A DNA stretch of 64,000 nucleotides from Candidatus Acidiferrales bacterium (GTDB lineage: Bacteria > Acidobacteriota > Terriglobia > Acidiferrales > UBA7541), in assembly GCA_035934015.1 (NCBI GenBank), contig DASYYH010000023.1:1-64000 (forward strand). The letters run 5' to 3'. Within the stretch, counting starts at the first letter, position 1. Each line of letters starts with the position of its first letter. The notes below the pieces were generated by a model. That model worked only from the letters and a program-made list of their open reading frames with translations, ran no database searches and had not been told where the DNA came from. This document shows, piece by piece, positions 53,236-62,360 of the stretch. A program made the translations under genes and the position numbers.

Positions 53236-54857
53236 CGATCAACCGGCAGAGCGCGGAGTCCATCAGTGGAATTGTTCGGCAGCGCTTGATTTGCGGTGAT
53301 TTCTGGAAGACGGAACAAGACGCCCACGAGAATCCATAGAAACGCGTTGTTGACAAAATTTTGATAGATGTCGAGGCCAAGGAACGCGAGCGGATAGAGC
53401 AGCACAAACGCATACCAGAAGATCGCCATCGCAACAGGAAAGAGGCGTGTCTGTCGCAGCGATCCAACGATTTTCCAACAGGCCCATACCAGAGAAGCCG
53501 TCCACAGAATCCAAAGAATGGGCGCGAGGATTCCCATTTCAACGATGAGTTGACCGTAACCTTCTTCAACTCCAATATCAGGCGGTGGGCCAGTCAGCTT
53601 GCTCACATATTGAACGCCGAGAGATGCCGTCCCCGTACCGTTTCCCACGATCCAGTGCGGCCTCGAAAATGCGTCCATTAAATTCAACAGCGGGTAATTC
53701 CAGGCGCGGTAGCTCAGTTCATAGGCCGAACTGTTGGGCAGAAGCGTCTCTGAATAGAAATCAAATCGCGAGGCGGCCGCGGAAGGAAAAAACGCGACAA
53801 AGATCGCCAGTCCAACCGCCGCGATACCGATGCTTCGGCGGATGGACTTCATCAACCGCCGGCCCGGCGTGCTTTGCACCGGCACGCCCCAGAGGTATGC
53901 TGCCGCCATCACCAGCATGCTGATCAAAAAATACATCAGTGCGGTGCGGGAGCCACTCAGCAAAACGGCGATCGCAATCAGAGCGATTCCGGCGAGAATG
54001 AATTTCCGTTTTCGCAGCTTCGAGAGAACAAAGTACCCCGCCGCACCCAGACCGACGATGGTCGCGAGCACAAGATAGAAAGCGAAGCGTCCCGAGCTCA
54101 CAAACACCGACGACGGCAGAAGAAACATTTGGTTGGTCAACGGCACAGTTTTCTCGAGTGAACCCAGTTCGCGGATATCTGGGGCCAATGTTGCCGGGCT
54201 CAAAAAAGTCGGACCAATAACCCCCTGAACGATCCCCAGGGTGGAAATGACGCCGGCGAGCGCCATGAAAGCAATCAAAAATCGCCACAAATCGCGGTCA
54301 TCGCGAATGAGCGCATACCCGACGAACATCAGCGGCGCGTAATAAAAGTAGAGTTTCATGCCGAGCAAGCCGTAAAGAATGCTCGGCGAATATGGATTGA
54401 ATACCTGCAGCGCCGCGAGCCAGAAAAACAAGCTGAAGGTCAGCAGGAAAGGCGGGCGAAACGCCTTGGCTTTCCCGCGTCGAATTGCAAGCAGCAAGGA
54501 AATGTAGGTTAGTCCGACAAGCGCGTCCTTGGCGAAATAGATCGCCATATTATTGCCGAGATATTTGCGAATGAGATCTTCAAACAGCAGCCAGACAACG
54601 AACAGGTAAAATCCCGCGCGCCAGCTTTTAATAATGGTGAATCCGATGCCACATAGCACGAATGCCATGGCCGCAAAGACGACCATGTTGGTTTCGCCTG
54701 CGGAGATCCATCCGGCAACTTTCCATGCCGCCGCGATTACAAAGAGGAAAAAAACCAGGGAGATAAATGTCTGTGAACGAAGGAACGGAATGCTGCCGTC
54801 GTGCGGGCGAATCACCCTCTCGCGAAAAGCTTCTAGTTTTGCGACCCATGCGCCCAT
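53232..54857 (-). CDS. O-antigen ligase family membrane protein
   Basis: The 541-residue protein has about 12 helices and a large periplasmic loop before the last helices. The Wzy/WaaL core is around residues 255-400: LSGSRTALMYFLISML and a loop with HWIVGNGTGTASLGVQY, then EEGYGQLIVEMGILAPILWI. Such proteins ligate lipid-linked O-antigen to lipid A-core (WaaL) or polymerise repeat units (Wzy); the family does not separate the two. With an ABC exporter present, WaaL-type ligation is favoured. Confidence 0.83.
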   Translation of the reverse strand: MGAWVAKLEAFRERVIRPHDGSIPFLRSQTFISLVFFLFVIAAAWKVAGWISAGETNMVVFAAMAFVLCGIGFTIIKSWRAGFYLFVVWLLFEDLIRKYLGNNMAIYFAKDALVGLTYISLLLAIRRGKAKAFRPPFLLTFSLFFWLAALQVFNPYSPSILYGLLGMKLYFYYAPLMFVGYALIRDDRDLWRFLIAFMALAGVISTLGIVQGVIGPTFLSPATLAPDIRELGSLEKTVPLTNQMFLLPSSVFVSSGRFAFYLVLATIVGLGAAGYFVLSKLRKRKFILAGIALIAIAVLLSGSRTALMYFLISMLVMAAAYLWGVPVQSTPGRRLMKSIRRSIGIAAVGLAIFVAFFPSAAASRFDFYSETLLPNSSAYELSYRAWNYPLLNLMDAFSRPHWIVGNGTGTASLGVQYVSKLTGPPPDIGVEEGYGQLIVEMGILAPILWILWTASLVWACWKIVGSLRQTRLFPVAMAIFWYAFVLLYPLAFLGLDIYQNFVNNAFLWILVGVLFRLPEITANQALPNNSTDGLRALPVDR

Positions 54858-54983
54858 ATTCGCCTTGACGGATTCCGAATGCGCGCCACTAGCTTCCGAC
54901 GTTCAGACCGGGCTGCGAAAGATAATATGCCGTTATCCCGCTCTTCGCCATGTCCCACTCACATTCGCACCAATCGAGAGCGC

Positions 54984-56195
54984 TCACTTGGCGGCGCGCG
55001 GCGCGCGAAGACGTTTCGCACGTTCGACCGCGCTAATAAATGCTTCAATGTATGCGTTGGGTCCCCAGGTTCCCATTCGTTTTCTGGCGGCTTCGCCGAG
55101 TTTGCATAGAAGTTCAGGCGAACCAAGTGTCTTCGTCAGCAAAGCAGCGAGCGCGTCGATGTCCCCACAGAGAAATACAAATCCGGTTTCTCCTTCGCGC
55201 ACCAGATCATATTTTGCGCCGACTCGGTCACTGACGATTACTCCGCGCCCACAGAGCATCGCTTCGTTCACCACCAGGCCGAAGGGCTCGTATTCCGATG
55301 GCAGGACGAGCAGATTGCACGCGGTGTAAATGCCCGGCAGAGCTCCTTGGTTCGCAAAGCCGAGAAATCGCGTGCGGTCATCAACACCGAGTGCCCGGGC
55401 TTCGTCTTCGAGTTCCCTGCGTATGGAACCTTCACCTGCATAGACAAGATACGCGCCCGGAACATTCGCTTTGGCAAACGCCCGAAGCAAATCTTGCGGC
55501 CGTTTCCATGGCTGCAATTTCGCGCAGAAAAGGACAACGGGAGCGTCTTCGGGAATGTTCCATGCGCGGCGAATCGCGGAACGGTCGACTTTCTTCGCCT
55601 CAGCGATCCATCGCTCGTTGTCCACAACATAGGGAAGCATCGCGATGCGCTCATCCGGCAAGCCGAGGGAGTGCATCAAAGCCACAGTGCCGCTCGATGG
55701 CGCAATCGCCAGATCGGCCATTCCGAATAATCTGGGCCAAAACATTTTTTTGATAAATTGCTTCCAGTTTCGACCGTCTCGCGAATTCAGATTGTGCGAA
55801 TCGGTGCCGAACATCAGAACCGAGCCGGAAAATTTAGCGGCCAGTGCCGCAATCCAGAACGTCACGGGCTTGTATCCGGTAAAAATCGCCGCGGCATCGA
55901 ACTTTCCTTTGCGAATTAATTTCCACACGCTGGGATTCATTAGTCCGAGGAAGGATTGTTCGCTGCGCGAAAATGCGTGATTCGGAAGTTGCACCCAACG
56001 ATATCCTTCGAGCAATGGAATATCCCATGCGACTTCGATCCCGAAGTCGGGATCAAGCGCGCGCTCCGCGCCTTGTAGGCTGCAATAGGCCACGGTGACA
56101 TCGAGTGACGGATGCTGCGCCATCCTGCGGAAAACGGGCGAAGCGTATTGCACCGGATGCGCGCAGAGCAGAAGTATGCGAAGCCGTTCAGCCAT
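54984..56195 (-). CDS. GT4-type glycosyltransferase
   Basis: The 403-residue GT-B enzyme begins MAERLRILLLCAHPVQYASP. PVVLFCAKLQPWKRPQDLLR opens the nucleotide-sugar domain, and LPSEYEPFGLVVNEAMLCG is the EX7E region. The start at 56195 overlaps the upstream gene stop by 8 bases, consistent with coupling; ATG 56210 is also in frame. The first domain is similar in style to fucosyl/rhamnosyl transferases, but the sugar cannot be assigned. Confidence 0.88.
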   Translation of the reverse strand: MAERLRILLLCAHPVQYASPVFRRMAQHPSLDVTVAYCSLQGAERALDPDFGIEVAWDIPLLEGYRWVQLPNHAFSRSEQSFLGLMNPSVWKLIRKGKFDAAAIFTGYKPVTFWIAALAAKFSGSVLMFGTDSHNLNSRDGRNWKQFIKKMFWPRLFGMADLAIAPSSGTVALMHSLGLPDERIAMLPYVVDNERWIAEAKKVDRSAIRRAWNIPEDAPVVLFCAKLQPWKRPQDLLRAFAKANVPGAYLVYAGEGSIRRELEDEARALGVDDRTRFLGFANQGALPGIYTACNLLVLPSEYEPFGLVVNEAMLCGRGVIVSDRVGAKYDLVREGETGFVFLCGDIDALAALLTKTLGSPELLCKLGEAARKRMGTWGPNAYIEAFISAVERAKRLRAPRAAK

Positions 56196-57291
56196 TCCGC
56201 AAAGTCCCAATGAATTTTTCTGCGATCACATCCCAGGAAAAATATTTCTTTTGTGCCGCGATATTCCGCTCGCGAAGTTCTCGCCGCACACTCTCATCGC
56301 TTAGGACACGTTGCAATGCATCGCTCAGCGCCTGCATATCGCCCAACGGTACCAATAAAACCCCCGCCGCGCTCACGGGAAAGCATTTTTGCGGATCGCC
56401 ATAGCCGACAAGAGGAACGCCGCTGGCAATCGCGGCCATCACCACGCCGCGTTGCGGAGAGATTTCGCCGCGCACATAGAGCAGAACATCCAATTCCGAG
56501 AGAATTTGCGCCGCCTTTTCTCCGGGGAGCACGTCCAGAACTGAAAGATCCAAATCGCAATCATCGAGCCCGCGGTGCAGAAGTGGGCTGGCCGCAACTG
56601 CGCCTCTGCCAAAAACAACCAGGCGCAAAGGATGTATCGTCTCGCAGGCGCGGCGAACGATCGCCGCAATTTGTTCTGCTTCTCGAACTCCTGCCGCCCC
56701 TTCGGTCACGCAGAAAACGCCCATCGCTAGCGTGTTGCCGTCGCTCGCGCTCTTTTGCTTTGCGTTGGAGATCTCTGGAATGTTGCTTCCGATCGGCACA
56801 AAGCTCGATTTTTTATCTTCGTTTGCAAGCCAGTGGATATTTTCCGTGGGAACGGTGAAAATGGCGCTGTCGGCGAGACGATATAGCCGGCGAATGATCC
56901 AGTTCTGCATTCCGTGGCGCAATCCGCGGAGAACTCCACCGAATCCTGCGGCGTGGTCGTGAAATCCCTCCGATTCGTGAAAAACCACTGCAAGTTTCGC
57001 GCCGTGTCTTTTCAGGACTTTCGCCAGAGTCAAGACGCGAAACGGAATTCCGCGGCGCGACCAGGAAAGCGAAGTGTATTGGAGCAAAACCCAACTGTCG
57101 CGCCATGCTTGACTTCCTTTGAAGAGCTTGTGCAACGCGTCCCGCCAGCCAATATTTTCCCATGCGACGCGAACAAGCGAGAGATTCGTCCCGCGGCGCA
57201 CGAGAGCGGTTCCCAGAAACCGGCAATAATCTTCGACGCCATCAGTCGGCGCGTCCTTCTTTCCCAAGAGAGCAATCCAATTTTGATTCAT
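56188..57291 (-). CDS. GT1/GT4-like glycosyltransferase
   Basis: The 367-residue protein has GT-B features but weaker motifs: LLGKKDAPTDGVEDYCRF, FHESEGFHDHAAG, FGRGAVAASPLLHRG, and RGEISPQRGVVMAAIASGVP in the EX7E position (Glu-Ile-Ser-Pro start). The start overlaps the stop of the previous gene (ATGA). Donor and acceptor are unknown. Confidence 0.72.
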   Translation of the reverse strand: MNQNWIALLGKKDAPTDGVEDYCRFLGTALVRRGTNLSLVRVAWENIGWRDALHKLFKGSQAWRDSWVLLQYTSLSWSRRGIPFRVLTLAKVLKRHGAKLAVVFHESEGFHDHAAGFGGVLRGLRHGMQNWIIRRLYRLADSAIFTVPTENIHWLANEDKKSSFVPIGSNIPEISNAKQKSASDGNTLAMGVFCVTEGAAGVREAEQIAAIVRRACETIHPLRLVVFGRGAVAASPLLHRGLDDCDLDLSVLDVLPGEKAAQILSELDVLLYVRGEISPQRGVVMAAIASGVPLVGYGDPQKCFPVSAAGVLLVPLGDMQALSDALQRVLSDESVRRELRERNIAAQKKYFSWDVIAEKFIGTLRNG

Positions 57292-58367
57292 GCCAATGCG
57301 CGGAGGCAATCGGCCAGCGCGGACGAAAGGCTTTCGATTGAATGTTCCTGTGCAATGCGGATCCTTTTTCCCCGTCGAGGGCTATCCACAGGTTCGTCGA
57401 GCGCTGATTGTATCGCGTGCGCGAGTTGATCCACGTCGTCGCCGAAATAAATCGCGTCGGAGAACTCGCGTAAGTTCACGATGGAAGTCGACACGACTGG
57501 CAGTCCAGCCGAAAAATAATCGAACAGCTTCAGCGGCACGCAGTGGAAATTTTTCTCACTGAAACAGTCATATGGCATGAAGCCAACATCGGAATCTGCT
57601 AGCAGATTTTGCAAATGTTCTGGTGAACGCCAGGCAATCGCGTGAACATTGGGAAGTGGGAGGCATTTCGCTTCTCCAAAATGGACGAGATGCCAGTCGG
57701 GGCGAGTCTTCAGCAAACCCTCAAGCACGCCGAGGTTCAAACGGTTCGTTACGGGCCCAAGATAGCAGAGGCGAGGTCTTTGGATCGCGAGGAATTCGGC
57801 ATCCGGCTTGTTTTTACCGCATGGGTTGCGGCTGCAGGACATTCGCGTGACCTGGGGAATCAAGGCAATCTTAAGGCCGTACGTGGCGCGCAGTTCATGG
57901 AAGACACTCTTGGGAATTGCCAGGGTTAGGCTGGACATTTCGATATGTACTTCCTGGCCCGGCTCGGGATAATCCATGCAGAGATGAACGAGGGGCAGCC
58001 CCCTGCGCTTGAGCTCACGGCACAGCGGTATGAAAAACTCGCCGTGGGGGTAAACAACCAGTGGTTTTTCCAGCCCTAGGGAGACAGCGCTTTTCAGAAT
58101 CTGATTTGCCACCATCCTTGCCTGCAACTGCGGAAATCCGAGGGCAATGCGGTTGAGCCGATGACCGAGAAATTGTGGCTGCAGGCGATATAGGCGGCTT
58201 TCGATTTCTTCCAGATTCCGGCCGTTCGCGCGAAAGCGAGAGACCGGATTTTCACAATAAAGGACCTTGGATCCCAAGCCGACGAATCCGAGTGCGACCC
58301 GCTCAGGGACATTGAAGGTTTCCCAGTTCCAGCCAGACAGGACAATTGCATCACGCAAGTGGCACAT
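57288..58367 (-). CDS. GT1-like glycosyltransferase
   Basis: The 359-residue GT-B-like protein begins MCHLRDAIVLSGWNWETFNV. YLGPVTNRLNLGVLEGLL opens the second domain, and PYDCFSEKNFHCVPLKLFDY with FSAGLPVVST forms the donor-binding region. This subtype occurs in capsule and O-antigen loci. Function beyond glycosyl transfer is not readable. Confidence 0.78.
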   Translation of the reverse strand: MCHLRDAIVLSGWNWETFNVPERVALGFVGLGSKVLYCENPVSRFRANGRNLEEIESRLYRLQPQFLGHRLNRIALGFPQLQARMVANQILKSAVSLGLEKPLVVYPHGEFFIPLCRELKRRGLPLVHLCMDYPEPGQEVHIEMSSLTLAIPKSVFHELRATYGLKIALIPQVTRMSCSRNPCGKNKPDAEFLAIQRPRLCYLGPVTNRLNLGVLEGLLKTRPDWHLVHFGEAKCLPLPNVHAIAWRSPEHLQNLLADSDVGFMPYDCFSEKNFHCVPLKLFDYFSAGLPVVSTSIVNLREFSDAIYFGDDVDQLAHAIQSALDEPVDSPRRGKRIRIAQEHSIESLSSALADCLRALA

Positions 58368-58456
58368 TCCTTGGACAGATACGAGGATACAAGAATTCGG
58401 AAGGTGCTGCGACGATGCAACGGGCCCGGATAGGACAGTCCGAAATCACGTGTTGC

Positions 58457-59551
58457 TCATATTCTGATGCGCCGACGAGCGGTCTTGTCGACAGTCGACT
58501 CACTAGGGCGAGTCACTTCAGGCTGCGTCAAGTACGCCCCACCGATATGCTCTCGCACCGAGCGCAAGCCGTGGGCCGCATACCAGCGGCGAAGTCGATA
58601 GAAACTTTTCGGCGGAACCAAGAGCGCAAGGAGCAATACAAAGGTTTTGAACGCTTTGTAGCCAAGATCTGGGTTTCTGTACGCCAGTCTGAAGGAATCT
58701 AGCTCTGTGTGGAAAGCTTCGAGCCTGCTTCCCCCTTCGAGCAATAGATGAAGCTGATTTGCTTCCAATCGGTCGGCAGCGAGAAACGCCGAGACGCATT
58801 CCTCAGATATCCCAAACCCCGATAATCGTGACGGCAAGTGTTGCAGCAAACCGCGCAATAGTTTGTATTTTGTCCAAAGGGTTTCTTGATTTGGTGAGGA
58901 GGAAGCATAGAGATTACCCGAATGGAGGCGGTAAGAACACAGAGGCTGGGCTAAAAGTTGTGCACCAGATATAGCGATCGCCTGTGTGAAAACGAAGTTG
59001 TCAAAGAATGGTAATTCCGCCGGGACCGGCAAAGTCTGATCGAGAACTGCACGCCGTATCGCGAACCTGCTCGTTCCCAAGAAGACGCGCAAAGGGGCCG
59101 ATGACCTCGCCTGAGATATGTCCTCCAGGCTCAAACAATTTCGCGTCGGAATCATCGTGGCACAAACCGCGCCACTCTCGTCCACTTCGTGATAGGCGTG
59201 GCCGACGGCGGCGATTTGAGGATGAGCATCGAATGCCGCCACAACTTTGTTGAGCTTGTCAGAAGCCCACCAGTCGTCTCCGTCGAGGAAAGCGACGAAT
59301 TCGCCGCGGGCTTCGGCGACGCCAGCGTTAAACGCAGAGACCTGACCACCGTTGGCTTTGCGAATGTACCGAATCCTCGGCAGGAATTCTCGGACAATCT
59401 CCGAGGTCGCGTCTGTGGAACCGTCGTCGACGACGATGATTTCCATTTGGTTCGCGGGGAAATCCTGATCGATGACGCTCTGGAGGGCTTGCGCAATGTA
59501 ACGATCATGATTGTAGGTATTAACGAGGACGGAGACAGTAGGCGAACTCAC
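58457..59551 (-). CDS. GT2-family glycosyltransferase
   Basis: The 364-residue GT-A enzyme has VSVLVNTYNHDRYIAQALQS, EIIVVDDGSTDATSEI, KANGGQVSAFNAGVAEARGE and the DXD-type FLDGDDWW. It is an inverting transferase. GTG 59551 was chosen because it follows the previous stop (59555-59553) by one base and begins just before the catalytic fold; the upstream frame to 59674 is antisense-like overlap. The C-terminal 100 residues are helical. Confidence 0.88.
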   Translation of the reverse strand: MSSPTVSVLVNTYNHDRYIAQALQSVIDQDFPANQMEIIVVDDGSTDATSEIVREFLPRIRYIRKANGGQVSAFNAGVAEARGEFVAFLDGDDWWASDKLNKVVAAFDAHPQIAAVGHAYHEVDESGAVCATMIPTRNCLSLEDISQARSSAPLRVFLGTSRFAIRRAVLDQTLPVPAELPFFDNFVFTQAIAISGAQLLAQPLCSYRLHSGNLYASSSPNQETLWTKYKLLRGLLQHLPSRLSGFGISEECVSAFLAADRLEANQLHLLLEGGSRLEAFHTELDSFRLAYRNPDLGYKAFKTFVLLLALLVPPKSFYRLRRWYAAHGLRSVREHIGGAYLTQPEVTRPSESTVDKTARRRIRI

Positions 59552-59552
59552 G

Positions 59553-60386
59553 TCAGTCTTGCACCGAACGTTTAGATATCGCGCAATAAGGTTTTTTCCC
59601 CGCGCGCGAGTGCACTTCCTTCCCGACGATCCGGTAAAGTCTTGTTCTAACAAAGTTCCGGATGCAAGCCACAAGAAGTTGGGAGGCTGCCCTTACTCCC
59701 CAGAATGATGGTTCGAGAGGTATGAGAGCTTCGAGATAGTTTCTAGGGTGAACTAAACGGAGTTGATTGGTATTGGTTCGCTCAGACTCACTCTTCAAGA
59801 GTGCATTTTTCTCCAGAAGCTCTGCGCGCACAAAGAGCAACGTGTTCTGAGCATACCACCATTCCACCGCGTCATTTTCCCACACTCGCTTTCGGATGCA
59901 GTCTACGGCTAAATAATTATGTCGCCGGAATAGTGCAACCCACTTGTCGGGCCATTGCTCATTGACATGGTGACTTCCCCCTTGAAATGGGATAGCCGCC
60001 GAAAACAAGACGGCCGGAGCGAGGCGAGTAAGAGACTCTACAAAGGTGGCCGCGGAATCAGCAGGGAGGTGCTCGCCAACTTCGAGTGATACGGCTAAGT
60101 CGAAGGTGCGCCCGAGCGTGAAGGGTTTTGTGAGGTCGAAGGCTTGGAAGAATTCCCGCGGAATTTGCAAGAGATCTGACGCGACATACTCGCCGTCAAT
60201 CCCCAGGACGTCCGTTACGCCCAGCCCCCTCAATACGGCAAGCCAACTGCCGTCGCCGCAGCCGACGTCAACAACGCTGCGGACTGGCAGGAACTCCACC
60301 ACGATAGGTACAATGACTTCGGCGGATCGCCTCGATCCATCTCTTAACGCTTCGTAAAAGCAGTGCGTGTAATGTTCGCTGGACAT
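59553..60386 (-). CDS. SAM-dependent methyltransferase
   Basis: The 277-residue class I methyltransferase has SVVDVGCGDGSWLAVLRGLG (motif I), GIDGEYV (motif II acid), and FDLAVSLEVGEHLPADSA (post-motif). The C-terminal part is positively charged. The target is unknown; a sugar hydroxyl or the chain end is likely from context. ATG 60386 is chosen (GGAG 5 bases upstream); ATG 60455 overlaps the preceding gene. Confidence 0.85.
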   Translation of the reverse strand: MSSEHYTHCFYEALRDGSRRSAEVIVPIVVEFLPVRSVVDVGCGDGSWLAVLRGLGVTDVLGIDGEYVASDLLQIPREFFQAFDLTKPFTLGRTFDLAVSLEVGEHLPADSAATFVESLTRLAPAVLFSAAIPFQGGSHHVNEQWPDKWVALFRRHNYLAVDCIRKRVWENDAVEWWYAQNTLLFVRAELLEKNALLKSESERTNTNQLRLVHPRNYLEALIPLEPSFWGVRAASQLLVACIRNFVRTRLYRIVGKEVHSRAGKKPYCAISKRSVQD

Positions 60387-60406
60387 ACATCTCCGCAGGA
60401 CTTCAA

Positions 60407-61078
60407 TTAAGCGATGATAAAGCAGACTCCTTGGCGAGACTGCCTGATCCTCCATTTTCTCATTACAGCGAATTCATTAATTGCCAGCGTGCAACCCTCC
60501 CAGGTGTGGTAATCGTCGACAATAAGCATCCCTCCCGAGGCGACATGAGGGGCGAGGTTGTCCAGAATGCATTTCGTCGATTCATACCAGTCCGCATCCA
60601 GCCGCAGCAGAGCAATTGGTTCCAAGAGATTTACCTTTGGCAGTGTCTCGTTGAACCAACCTTTGATGATCTGATAATTCCTGGCTGCAGACATCGACAT
60701 CACCGACGTCACCTCTTCTTCAGAGGCGGCGCAGTTGTTGAAGTAAATGGGGCTGGTTTTGTTTGATTGCCATGCTAGCGCAGCCGCACCGTCAATTTCC
60801 CTCGCGGGCGGAAGGCCTTGGAAACTATCGAAAAGAAGATAGCGGCGGTCGGCCCCCAGCACGTCCGCCATCCCAGCCATCATACCGCCGCGCCAGGTAC
60901 CGCACTCGACTACGCTTCCGGAAATCTCTCCTATACGAGAAGCGAGACACAAGTTGTCGACATAAATATCAGCTGGAACCATCGTGAAATTCTTGTATTT
61001 TTGATAGATCTTGCGAAACCTCCGGTCATCGATGGTGAATCTAACGTAATTCGGAAGCCTCCTGGTGAGCCTTAACAC
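60407..61078 (-). CDS. TylF/MycF-like O-methyltransferase
   Basis: The 223-residue protein has VVECGTWRGGMMAGMADVL (SAM motif I), LLFDSFQGLP, LLRLDADWYESTKCILDNL and GGMLIVDDYHTW. The Asp-rich metal site is that of macrocin-type sugar O-methyltransferases. It probably methylates a sugar hydroxyl of the polysaccharide. The GTG start overlaps the wzt stop by 7 bases. Confidence 0.85.
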   Translation of the reverse strand: MLRLTRRLPNYVRFTIDDRRFRKIYQKYKNFTMVPADIYVDNLCLASRIGEISGSVVECGTWRGGMMAGMADVLGADRRYLLFDSFQGLPPAREIDGAAALAWQSNKTSPIYFNNCAASEEEVTSVMSMSAARNYQIIKGWFNETLPKVNLLEPIALLRLDADWYESTKCILDNLAPHVASGGMLIVDDYHTWEGCTLAINEFAVMRKWRIRQSRQGVCFIIA

Positions 61079-62343
61079 GTTTTACGATCCGACCCGCATG
61101 GTTGAAGGATGGACATACTTTCTTCGAAACGGCACAGATACGTCCCAGGAAACGCAATCGGCCCCTTGTTATCATTGACGCCTGCGACGACCTCGAGCGT
61201 TGCGGCGCGTTCTATATGGTCCGTCTCTTCGATACGGTCTCTGCCAAGCCACAGACCCATCAGGTAGGTACCCGAGCGTAGCAGAAGCTGTTGAATGCGA
61301 AAGCAAACGCGAGCGATTTCCCCGGCGTTCAGCTGGAGAAATTCGCCTTTCTGACAGGTATTCACATCGATGAGGCGATAACCACCCGCATCATAGACAA
61401 TCACAGCGACAATTGATGCGGGTAAGTCTTGGCGAGCCTCGATTGTCAATTCGATCTCGAGGTCACAGCCCGTGCAAGTGGAATCGAGAAGTGAACCGTC
61501 CGCGCGCATGGGCCGAAGCGCGATGGAAGTGAAGATTGCCTTGCCCGTTCCCGTTCGGTGTGTTTTCCGAAGATCAGAATCACAACCGACCGCTTCCATC
61601 GCCTGTGTATGGTACGCAGCGGCGACCTTCGACGTCTCGCCCGCGATGGCAATGCGGCCCTTATCAAGTAGAATGCACCGTGAACACAGCATATTCACGG
61701 CCCCCATATTGTGCGATACAAACAAAATTGTCCTACCGCCGCGTGAAACCTCTTCCATTTTGCCGAGGCATTTTTTTTGAAACGTTATATCGCCGACGGC
61801 GAGGACTTCGTCGACGAGGAGAATTTCGGGCTCGAGATGCGCAGCGACGGCGAAGGCGAGGCGCATCTGCATGCCGCTGCTGTAATGCTTGAGAGGCGTG
61901 TCGATGAAGCGCTCGACTTCGGCGAAGGCGACGATTTCTTCGAATTTGCGCTCGATTTCCACTTTGCTCATACCGAGGATGGCGCCGCTCAGGAAAACAT
62001 TTTCGCGGCCGGTGAGCTCGGGATGAAAGCCGGTGCCGACTTCGAGCAGGCTGCCGATGCGGCCGTGGAGCGTGGCGCGGCCGGCAGTGGGACGCGTGAT
62101 GCGCGCGAGGAGTTTCAGGAGCGTGGATTTTCCAGCGCCGTTGCGGCCGATGAGGCCGACGACTTCGCCGTGCCGAACTTCGAAGGAAACGTCGCGGACG
62201 GCCCAGATGTGGTCCTGCGGCGTGCGCTTGCCGTTAAGGCGAAATGCGTTGGTGAGCACGTCGCGCAGGGCGAGGTAACGCTGGCGCTCGCCGACGCGGT
62301 AGCGTTTGCCGATCGATTCGACGCGGATGGCGGCGTTACTCAT
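61072..62343 (-). CDS. wzt: ABC transporter ATPase for polysaccharide export (Wzt)
   Basis: The 423-residue protein has Walker A GLIGRNGAGKSTLLK, signature HYSSGMQMRLAFAV, Walker B EILLVDEVLAVGD and FVSHNMGAV. About 170 further C-terminal residues (from about 255) match the Wzt carbohydrate-binding domain, which recognises the capped end of the O-chain in E. coli O8/O9a. ATG 62343 is preferred; the earlier GTG 62364 overlaps wzm. Confidence 0.93.
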   Translation of the reverse strand: MSNAAIRVESIGKRYRVGERQRYLALRDVLTNAFRLNGKRTPQDHIWAVRDVSFEVRHGEVVGLIGRNGAGKSTLLKLLARITRPTAGRATLHGRIGSLLEVGTGFHPELTGRENVFLSGAILGMSKVEIERKFEEIVAFAEVERFIDTPLKHYSSGMQMRLAFAVAAHLEPEILLVDEVLAVGDITFQKKCLGKMEEVSRGGRTILFVSHNMGAVNMLCSRCILLDKGRIAIAGETSKVAAAYHTQAMEAVGCDSDLRKTHRTGTGKAIFTSIALRPMRADGSLLDSTCTGCDLEIELTIEARQDLPASIVAVIVYDAGGYRLIDVNTCQKGEFLQLNAGEIARVCFRIQQLLLRSGTYLMGLWLGRDRIEETDHIERAATLEVVAGVNDNKGPIAFPGTYLCRFEESMSILQPCGSDRKTC

Positions 62344-62360
62344 CGTTTGCGCGCGATGCC

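Noticed and set aside
59552-59674. Upstream extension of the GT2 gene
   Set aside because: It overlaps the methyltransferase 3' end in another frame; the catalytic fold starts right after GTG 59551.
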